This document shows positions 54,535-64,000 of a stretch of DNA of 64,000 nucleotides, in pieces; the stretch's first letter is position 1; every line of letters starts with the position of its first letter. The position numbers and the translations under genes are program-made. The stretch is from NCBI GenBank assembly GCA_963971285.1, contig OZ020254.1, positions 12,400,001 to 12,464,000 on the forward strand, given 5' to 3'. A model generated the notes under the pieces. The model saw only the letters and a program-made list of their open reading frames with translations. It searched no databases and was not told where the DNA came from. Source of the DNA: Astropecten irregularis. Lineage: Eukaryota > Echinodermata > Asteroidea > Paxillosida > Astropectinidae.

Positions 54535-55821
54535 TTCGTGCTGTGGGATTCAAATGGCGATATATAGCGAAATCCCATACAAGTTTAGCCTCAAGTTTGT
54601 TTTTGTCAACCCCCCAATGAGGCTGTGGCTCGACTGCGACGTAAAATATGCAATGCATTTACTAGACACCATAATGGCCCACTCACATGTTCCACTTATT
54701 CACAGGGCGCCGGGGAGGACCTCCCAGAGGTACGTATGGATCAAGGTGTAAACAACAACACGCATTGGGAGCACCAACCACAACATGAGACCGCAATAGA
54801 AACAACCACTCTACTATGAATCCCCCTCACAGATTATAGTCAGGAGCAATGTTATGAAAACCCTCTTATTAAGGTGTTAGCTCAACACCCATGCATCTAA
54901 GGTTTGACTTCATAAAATTGTATACCATTAACAGCTTTGCCAGGATATGTGGCTTCAAATTGTGGTATCACTTTTGAAAAAAAATATGGTATCATTTGAG
55001 GAGCAACAAAAAACAAGATTCACTTTTCCACAATGCAACTGAAAAAAGAGGCGTGGTCGTATTTTCTGACCAACCAAGTCCTTGATATGTATTTTAGTGA
55101 ATGATTATGTGATTATATAATTCAGAATCCATTGACAGAGAAATAACATTTAAAAAAAAAGTCAGAAGCAAGAGCTTAAACTCATTTGTTGAATTTTCTT
55201 GAGTTTTTCCTAATTTTTGGGATATAACAAAAAAGTGCCACCACAATCAATGTCTTCAGTCAGACCTTAGATGTAGTCGGGGTTGGGAACTCTAATTTGT
55301 TCATGGTCCATGCTCCTTGACTATTAGGATATGACTTCGTAGACATGGACAACATTTTCCAAAAGTTCCGTTCTCTTGCTCAAGTCCATTGCGTAATAAT
55401 TTACTTTACTAGTAGATAACCACTGGATTGATGTATTCAAAGCAACAGATTTTTCCGTTTTCTTGATTTTCTTTTACATTTCATTTTAATTCAAAACCAA
55501 GCTTTTGCACCAAACAGGTATAGGATCGGAAATTGGCATTTTCGTTAAATTTACCCGGAATATGTACAGTATAGAGATGTTTTATCCATATGCCAAAACC
55601 TAACAGTGAAATATTCGTAAGAGCAGCAGAAGTTAAACATCTGCCAAAGATATTATGCATCTCCGAAGAAACAAGCACCATGCATACAAAATGGCAGTTA
55701 CTATTGACGTTGGTCTTCTTCAAATTTTCTCATAAATGTTTGGCAGTAGGTCTATCTGACAGTGTTATATCTAAGGGTACCGCAACAGCTAACATACAAA
55801 TATAATTGAACCGAAAAATCT

Positions 55822-55920
55822 CTATTCTTTATTTAATTTATTTAATTCTCTATTTAATTTATTTAATTCTTTATTTAATTTATTTAATTCTTTATTTCAT
55901 TTATTTAATTCTTTATTTTG
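55822..55920. repeat. AT-rich minisatellite, about 21 bp unit
   Basis: Four to five units of ATTCTTTATTTAATTTATTT occur in tandem. Confidence 0.8.
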
Positions 55921-58900
55921 TAGGCGAAGTATTCTAACTTGCAAATTCTTGTTAAATTTAACTTTAAGATGTTATTATATAAGTGGAAATTAGTGTGTTT
56001 GCAAGTGATTGTGAGGTTTCATTTTTTGTATTCGCTACAGTATGGTAACTATTGAACAGCGTTATTAATAGGTTTATTGAAAGCTGATGGTGTATCGTTC
56101 TACGTGGGGACATGATTGCATGTATTGATGGTTGCAAATTCAAATTCAAATGGGAAAGCATTTATAGCAATTATTGTCCGTAAATTATATTCATCAACCT
56201 GTCCTGTCCCTATAATAGTTAATTTCAGTTGCTTTGACTGCTGGAAAACAGACACCGGAAACAAATATAGAAATTAAACAAATAACTTTCTTGGTCATCA
56301 AACAGCATCAGTTGATCATCCTCCTCTCTTATCTTTTGTACGAAGTTGAAAAAGTTACACTGTGGTCATAGACGGTCCTTTTAAGTGAATCAAATGTATA
56401 TACATTTATATTATCCTAAATGTGACTTTGGGGAGATATTTCCATAGGGTAGTGCACTACACTTAACTTACCTACTTCTAAACATCCTCCAAACCAATTA
56501 TGAGCTTGAAATTGACATATGTTCCTGTAGAGAGCATTCTTTTCTTTCTATAAAAAGTACCTATAACATTAGGGAGACATCAAAATGTCTCCTTAATGTT
56601 TGGTGTCTCCCTATAAGCTCGAATTTATTGCAAGCCTTGTCTCCTTAAGGTCCGATCCATGTGTATACAGACCGTTGCATAAGAATAATTTGAATTTTAT
56701 ATATAATTGCGTTTGAGGAAGGATTTCAACCCCCCTCTGTATACTGACACTGTACTGTAGAGATAAACATGTACAGCAATCGTCGCTTTTAGATGAATAG
56801 TCGTTATATGTTATAATGTAAAACGCACTAGCTGTACAGTGACAGCCGTCAAATATAATTATGTTCTTAATATACTTCTCAATATAACCAATTAATGATA
56901 ATAATAATTGTCGTTTATATTGTGCAACTAAATCATTCATATGAATTATACTCTTCTGTGTATTATATAAAATGAAATAGTTGAATTGAATGCACGGAAA
57001 CCAAAAACGATCTTAAGTTAAATTTAAATCTAATTTGCTAATATTCTAAAGATCTGTGGAATTTAAAAGACAAATACCTTTCCTGCAATATCAGCATATC
57101 CGCTAAGTCCAATGTGTTCATTCATTCAGATTGAGCTGTTCCATATCGCGTACCACTCTCTGATGAGAAAAATGAAGAATCAATACATTAGCATACTCAA
57201 TATAAACTACATACATGTATATTAATGATTAAATTATGCGAGACGACGGTAATGAGCTTTTTCGAGAAAATAATGTATATCTAATCATGCATGCAGTCAA
57301 ATTTTTGCGAAGTAACTTAATTTATAAAATTAGATTTAATGCTAAGCATGGTGGAAGTACATAACGTAATTGAGCGGTAATACCATGAGACAATGGACCA
57401 TTCTGGCTTTGCTCTTAAGCCCCGCCCACATCGGTTTTACACACAGTTTGATTGACAGGCCGGAAGGTTCCAGTGAGGATGTACAGCCTCTTACTCAAAA
57501 AAGAGTATAATTAATATGTCTAATTGTGTTAACGCATAATAATTATTTTGCCTTTAATATTAAATGTTTGCATAGTAATTGAGTGTTGCTATACGTAAAA
57601 CGTTTAGTACATGTACATAATATTGCATATATTTATTGATGTATATCATTATTATATTGTGGATCAATGTTTGAATTGTATAAATGAATTCATATTTTGC
57701 ACCTAATGATCACCTTCATCACCACGTTCGCTGACGTAATGTCTGCATTTTGCTTTGTGTTGTATAGTTAATACGCTTTTTGTAATTATCGTCAATTTGC
57801 GCACACTTTTAAGCACTAGGGTGTCTCATTCGAATCAGTTCATCACCAACAAAAGCCATGGTGAAGATTTCAGGCCCAGTTACCTTAATTACGAGGAAGC
57901 AATGACTTTAATAATACTGATAAGATTATTTGCAAGACATCATTCTAATAAAATGTGTAAAACAGCACAAAAATCTGCACGTACAACTTCCTTGTGGCTG
58001 GATGACTTTATTTAGTTATCATGTGTCATTCTTGTCTTTTATAAATATTATTTGCAGGGCTCCACATTATCTTCGTGGGATTTTCTTTCATTTCCAAAAT
58101 GTACTAATGCTTAATATTCCTTTTCTTCATCCGACATCTCTTTATACTTTATCCGTGTCACAAATCCCGATCCTCTGCTATCGCTATCTCAGTTTCACTG
58201 GCACCGTTTTTATCTTGGTGTTGCTTTTTATTCCGTTTTCTTGTGGTCCGTATAATTGTGTTGTACTAAAAAATGTGTTAATTATCTGTAAGGTTTAATT
58301 TTTGAACATGTTTGTTTTTAATGTCTGGATTTTTTTTTGTAAAAGACCACCAAATGTCCTCAATGGGATAATAACGTTCTTATTCTGTTCCTATTATATT
58401 ATATTCTTTTCTATTCTATCTTAAAACAAAACTTAAAGAAGGTTGTCTGCTAAGTGAGTGATATGCATATGGGGTGGAATAGGAGGAATTGGGAATGATA
58501 GGATTATCACATAATGTTTAAGGATAAACATACTAATTCAGAAATGCATAGAGTTGACGGTGGGAAAGATAATACAAATGGGATAATGAGGAGTGGCACA
58601 TACAGCTGCGCACAAAAAGACATCAAGTTTGTCATTTAAACATAGCACTGTCATTCGGTAAAGTTTTGATCAAAACTTGGACCATTTAAACAAATGGAAT
58701 GTTCAAATTTATGAACGAATTGGCCAAATAATTTCGGGGCAACACTAGCTGCTGTTATGTACTTTTTGGCCTAAATGACTTAATCATGGCGCATCCATTT
58801 TGTCACTTTCCTTGAAAAGATGACACTAATTCTAAAAAAGAAAACGGGTAACAGACTATTTGTTAATCCAAGCTTCAGTTTGATTGCACTGCCTCGAATG

Positions 58901-60495
58901 GAGGATGGATGCACCGTGAATAAACCCTATTTGACTTAGATATCTAAGTGATGAATACGTATGTACGTGTAGTATACGATTATTATACAGCGCTGCTATA
59001 AGACCAGTTTTCAATGGCGAGAATACAGCTAAGCGTATAGACACCGTAATGGTTAATAGTTAACACTCATTGGGCCTAAAATTGTCCATTTTATAGGGTA
59101 TAAACGTTAATGACGGCATGACGGTGAGCAGTTTGCGGCAACTAGGCCTATCAATTTGAGGCGCAATAGTAACCGAATAAGCTGTACAATTATTATGTAT
59201 AGTCTTCTAACGTGTGTTAGTATAGAGGTGCCTCCATGATGTAACCTTGCATTCAATTGCAGCATTGCTCCCCTAAAGGACAAGGCCATGAGCAGCAAAA
59301 TGTCTGAGGCTCATCACAATGCGATTTTGGTTCGGTTCACTGGCTTCGGCAGGAAGTGGCTAATTGGGAGAGGAAAAAAACCAAAACATGCATTTCTATA
59401 TAGTCGGTTGCTACCGAGCAACCGCGGCATCATCACTGGAGGTTGCCAAGCACCGTGACTGTTTGCCAATTAATGCCGCCATCGCCTAGCTCAGAATCAG
59501 TACAGCGGCGTGAGCCCGCGAGTTTAGGTACCAGACCGAGTATAAGCGGGTATCATTATTGTAGACTCTACTGACTATTGCGGTGCGTTAGCGCACCAAG
59601 GAACAGCCGTGCAAAGGGAAAATAACCGTGTATGCAGTTTTAAAACAATTTAAAAATTAATGTAAGACGAAAATGTAACCGCACAATTCGTTAATGAAAC
59701 AAACCACTTTCGGTGCTGATAGCCCAGAAAAAAATTATTGCAGTCTTTTGCCTATTAGGCCTACTGTATAGTTCGGTCAAAGAACACACAATTATTACTG
59801 TCGACAGACAGAGAGACGAAGAGAACTGATTTTTGGCACATCAGGACGACCATGTTGGTTTCATGATGGTAATGACCTATAATCAGTGATAGCTAGTGTG
59901 TGGCGCCCTCTTGCGGTGATGGGCACAGGCCATGATTGGATTCGTCAATACCCTCAGCGCCAACCCGTGAACAAGGCGAGCAATTTGGTGGTTGTCAATA
60001 CAACGCAGGTTCAGTGTGAATAGATTTATAGTCACGTGAGGAAGAAATCTTAAAGGTAACTTAAAGTAAACTTGCCAATGAATCACGTTGGTTGCCATAA
60101 GGACATTCTCATCAAGTATAGACCGATCCGACGACACGATATACCATCGGCTATTACTGCGGTGTCACCGTTCGCCTTTTGTGTGGCAAGTTTACGCTCC
60201 GCCGCACTCTATATTGCAGGCTGTATGTCCCCCTAGTTAGGAAACCGATCGAGACCCAATACACTACTTTTTTTCGTTGTCACTGCATCTAGTCGGCCAC
60301 ATTACCTTGTACATATTTGAATATCGTTGTAAGTGTGAATAGCATTCAGCTGTTGATTAAAACACCAAACAATTGCAAGCAAATATTTTAGACTTTCGGA
60401 AATTCGAAAAAAAAAAACTTACTCTTGTAATTTTCAGATAGTTAATTAAGCCTCAAACACCCTACTTCAAACATTTCCGTCAGTATTCCGCATTC

Positions 60496-60605
60496 TAACC
60501 AAGCCGATCCGAGCCGTATCGAGCCAAATTAATCCGAACCGACCCTGACCGAATGGAACCAGAACGAGCCGAATGGAACCGGAACGAGCCGAATCGAACA
60601 GAACT
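60496..60605. repeat. Degenerate tandem repeat (GAACCGGAACGAGCCGAAT type)
   Basis: CGAGCCGAATGGAACC and variants recur. The unit overlaps the start of a decayed EGF exon and may have expanded from it. Confidence 0.6.
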
Positions 60606-60695
60606 GAAACAAGATTTGCGCTTAGACCGAAGACAGATCCGGCTTCAATTACAGTTGCTCAATTGAGTACCCCGGGTCCTACAGCCAAACCTATG
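60599..60695 (+). pseudogene. Decayed EGF exon
   Basis: CAGAACTGAAACAAGATTTG and GATCCGGCTTCAATTACAG align with EGF 1-3 (CAGAACGGAGGCAACTGCAC, GGATCCGGCTACGACTGC). It then reads SCSIEYPGSYSQTYG before a GTAAAC donor. In-frame TGA and TAG and lost cysteines make it a relic. Confidence 0.6.
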
Positions 60696-61139
60696 GTAAA
60701 CACTTTATTCAAAAGTTTTCATTTCTTCTGTCACATCAGCTGATTCCTCGATAGTCCCTGGTCATTATTTTCGGAGTGTATACAGCATGAAACAATGCAA
60801 ATTTCAAAATACAGAGGTTTATTTCAAACACAATGGCCAGGCATCCCCTCACAAGTGTTTACATTACTTCTGGGAAATATTACTATATAGAGAGAAGCAG
60901 CAAGAGCACCGTGTCTTCTTCAAGGACACAAGCACCACGAACCAATTGCTTGACACGAACTCATAAACCGTAGCATTCGCCGTAAAGTGCTTGCGTTACA
61001 CCCACCAGAGAAACTCAATATAGAAACTCGGCTTATGTTCGACTACATCAAATATAGGGAGAATTATGATAAGTAGAACCAAGGCATGCATCGACGTGCA
61101 TTTTGGAGATGTCTGTGTATTGCATGCATGGTTTACTCA

Positions 61140-61505
61140 TTAAATGTACTATCATCCTTTGGTTAAGTTGACAAACAGCTGTGGTCTGTTCATAATTTGA
61201 TTTGTCATGGAATAAAGATAGACCAGTAAGATTTACAGCTCAATTGGTCATTGGAAACAGTAAAAACAAAACAGCCAAGAAAAAAACCGTTGCAATCTGC
61301 TACGCGAAATCATGAGGTTGGCTTAATCGTTATTGTCAGGTTTCAATCTCTGAGATCTAAACCGGTCTTTTGTTTTACTTATTTCTGGATACATCTAACT
61401 TTTTTTCAGGGGAAACCATTTGTTTATGGCATATTTATTCTATGTACATCTGTGAACATGTCTGTTTTGATTCCTACCAAAGTAAGATAGCAGGCCTACC
61501 TTTAA
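61140..61505. mobile_element. TTAA-flanked miniature element
   Basis: TTAA at 61140-61143 and 61502-61505. The left half matches the half copy at 1272-1480. Confidence 0.65.
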
Positions 61506-62894
61506 CGATCATCACAAAATTGGTCCATTACATTCGTTTTGTATGAAAAAAAGGCTTTGCTCCTTTGAATTTGATCGATCGCATCTTATTGAGACGAGTT
61601 TTACGTAGCGACTATTTAGTCTGCTCGAGTGGGTAATGAGCAGCTAATTACGGCACGAATTTCCATTGCCGTGTTCCAATTGATGATGACCATGAGTTTG
61701 CAGTCGGTGACGTGTAGATAGAGCGGACCAGGCATTCGGTGTAGGTGATCGATTCAATCTGGCTCCAGCTAGACCACCATACCTGGCTGAGAGGCAAATG
61801 AATTGGCCATGGAGCTTACAAAAAAAACCATAAGAGATAAATATGAAACATAAATAAATAATAAAAACAATTAATTTTACAACAATCTATCTGAACTCAT
61901 TTCTTCCGTCTGCGTCATCACAGCATCACAGCATCACAGCCATTATTTCAACAAAATGCGGATGTTCAAGAAAACAGGCCAGTCTTTAGAAATTTAAGGA
62001 GTAGGCCTAATTAACAACAATATTATTAAAGGTTTCGCGCTGCGTTGATAGAAAGCAGTCATGTTCATTATGGCCGACTATGCACACGCAGTGACAACTA
62101 CAAAATAGTAGTGTGTTGGGTCTTAAGAGTGGGTCACGTAAATATTTCATATTTTTGTACTCGGCCAATTTTTTTTTTTATGAAAGCACTATGTGAGCAA
62201 GCAACAAAAACATATTTGAAATTTTTCCCAAGAGACCCTTGAAATGGTTACGGGCTATTTCGTGTTTTGGGCATTTTAAGCCAATTTTGCGCCTCAAAAA
62301 CTAGGGGGGGGGTTAGCTTATTTTAAAATACAACCAAGCTTAAATGCAAAGTTCTGTCACAAAACCACTTATTTCATTACAAAGTATCATCCTTGCCCTA
62401 ACTTCGAATATTTTGAATATCTTTTAAATGCCATCAATCATTATTCTAATTTTAAAACGTGCCTTAAAGCATGCTTTTAGAACTTGAAAAATTGGTATTT
62501 TTACCAAATTTATTTCTCTCAAAAAGTCAACTTGCCAGGGTTCTCAAAACGTTTTCCGTTTGGATTTACTTAGAGCCAAGATTGGTCTTTTCATATCTGG
62601 TGTGAAACGTTTGGGGGATTGTATCTTTTTGGGGGCAGTACCGCATCAAATGTTATTTTCCCCAAAAAGTGAAATTTGAGGTTTTCCTTCAGTTTGAAGT
62701 AATACTACATACAAATGGAATACTTTCATGAATCTGGAGCCCTTTTTTAATAGTGAGTTGCAGGCCTATGATTTATTGTAATGGATAAGCAGCATCGTTG
62801 TTTGCCTAATTGTGTGGGGTTTTTTAACCCTCTCTTAACCTTCTAGCATTCTATTTTCTGATTCTTTTAGCGGTAAAAAAACATTTCTCATTCA

Positions 62895-63192
62895 GAAACC
62901 ACACATGATGATTTTGACCAACTTAATGATTCATTCCGTAGGCCTCAATATTATCGCTATTGCCCGCGTCTATAGCAACAATGAACAAACCACGGAAGGT
63001 GAATCCGGCAAGGTAAAGAAAATTATGCGGTAATTCTTCATCGTATCGATTAGGATCACGTTTGCCTATATTACCGAGTCCACACGGCCGGACGCAGATT
63101 CAGCGTCGCGCTCTCTGTCGCTAGCTGTAACTGCACAGTCGTCAGGATCGTCAGGGGTTGCTCACCGCAGAGTGACGACTCGTCCGTCCAAA
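62895..63192 (+). promoter_or_regulatory. Promoter/5' UTR of the downstream paralogue
   Basis: GATTTTGACCA, AGCAACAATGAACAAACCAC and CTGCACAGTCG match upstream regions of the first exons at 32991 and (dead) 38782. Confidence 0.55.
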
Positions 63193-63256
63193 ATGGCGCA
63201 ATTCTTGCAAATATTTGCACTTATATCACTGGTTGTTTACGTCAAGGTTTCCGAAG
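63193..63256 (+). CDS. Signal-peptide exon of the downstream paralogue (partial gene)
   Basis: ATG begins MAQFLQIFALISLVVYVKVS and ends in phase 1 at GAAG|GTAGGATG, exactly as in the exon at 32991. Similarity continues about 120 bp into the intron. The rest of the gene lies beyond the window, so only a secreted product is inferred. Confidence 0.72.
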
Positions 63257-64000
63257 GTAGGATGATTCAATTTTGCCTCCGTTGTACCATACTTCTTGTT
63301 CATGGAAACTGTTTCCAAAAAATGCATAAAACAGGAAGAAAATCTGGAGATATTTGGGGGATTTATGTTAATGTGCTGTGTATTTTCCTTTAAACTCATT
63401 TTTTTACCGCACGTGACGCATTATTTAATATTCTTTGTGACCCTAATAAGAATGTTTCTCTGTTTTGCTGGTCTATTCTCTGTAAGAGCGAAGATGAAAC
63501 ACTGTAGATGAGTATTCGTCATGAAATGGGTATCAAATAAACAACTTAGAAGAAAAACAGGGGAAATGGAAATGTAAATTATTTACAATCATCTGCGGTT
63601 CGCCAAAATGTAAACTGCGACCGCCATCTTGCAATTAATAACCACAAGGGAAACTGACTGAAAAAAAAATTCCGTACATGTATTCAATATTATGACAGAG
63701 AGTTTGAGGGAAGCGAAAACCCAATCATAACTAAAGGGCGTTTCGCATATTTGAATAATTTAAACAGGCAAATAAAGAGTGATTACATAATAAGGTATGG
63801 CTTGATTAAAAACAAGTAAGCGAGTGGGGCGTGTTAAAGTAACTCGCATTTTTTTATGACCGTCACATTTATTTTTTTTTCTCATTTATGTTAAAACAAA
63901 CATTCGGTTTGACTAACATGAACACTCATAATTGGTGTATGCTGCATGGTATAGTTATATGAAGCAATCATTATGCCATTCTTGTGACTAAAATGTTCAA

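Larger units (their letters stand above)
52789..63192. other. Intergenic region between array genes
   Basis: No intact exon was found. It holds the truncated LINE (53255-54534), a minisatellite (55822-55920), a decayed EGF exon (60599-60695), a TTAA element (61140-61505) and the paralogue's promoter (62895-63192). Long AT-rich parts (54835-59300) show nothing I recognise. Confidence 0.5.

Overview
The window is animal nuclear DNA: genes in many short exons with GT-AG introns, no operons, and introns packed with mobile-element debris. Sea-urchin-type histone 3' stem-loop sequences, tRNA-derived SINEs and many miniature inverted-repeat elements suggest a marine deuterostome, most likely an echinoderm. 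That assignment is inference; no species marker was recognised.

Layout. (1) 1-2785, plus strand: the last five exons of an F-box/WD40 gene resembling FBXW4. (2) 2786-8889: a repeat-filled stretch between two convergent genes. (3) 30942 down to 8890, minus strand: a complete gene of about 20 coding exons encoding a J domain, acidic stretch, basic coiled coil, TPRs, UBA-like segment, RRM, polyQ and a CCCH zinc finger. Its central part matches TTC31. (4) 30943-32990: a 2 kb intergenic region between divergent genes. (5) 32991-52788, plus strand: a complete 15-exon gene for a secreted protein of about 681 residues, with a signal peptide, an unassigned Cys domain, nine EGF repeats and an unassigned C-terminal region. 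(6) 52789-63192: intergenic DNA with a truncated LINE and a decayed EGF exon. (7) 63193 onward: promoter and first exon of a paralogue of gene 5, running off the window. A dead copy of the same promoter and first exon lies inside intron 1 of gene 5 (about 37260-38960), split by a hAT-like element. Genes 5 and 7 are therefore the surviving parts of a tandem array.

Repeats take up much of the window. They include at least 14 copies or fragments of a TTAA-flanked miniature element, several hAT-like elements with 8-bp target duplications, a small family with 6-bp duplications, and a 2 kb foldback element with six perfect CRE octamers in intron 1 of the TTC31-like gene. A repeat family carries a histone mRNA 3' stem-loop; two copies are perfect 16-base matches.

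The genes share no evident pathway. FBXW4-like is a ubiquitin-ligase adaptor, the TTC31-like protein looks like a co-chaperone or RNA-binding protein, and the EGF protein is extracellular. Exon limits were set by hand from splice signals and reading-frame continuity; family names come from remembered family features, not a search.
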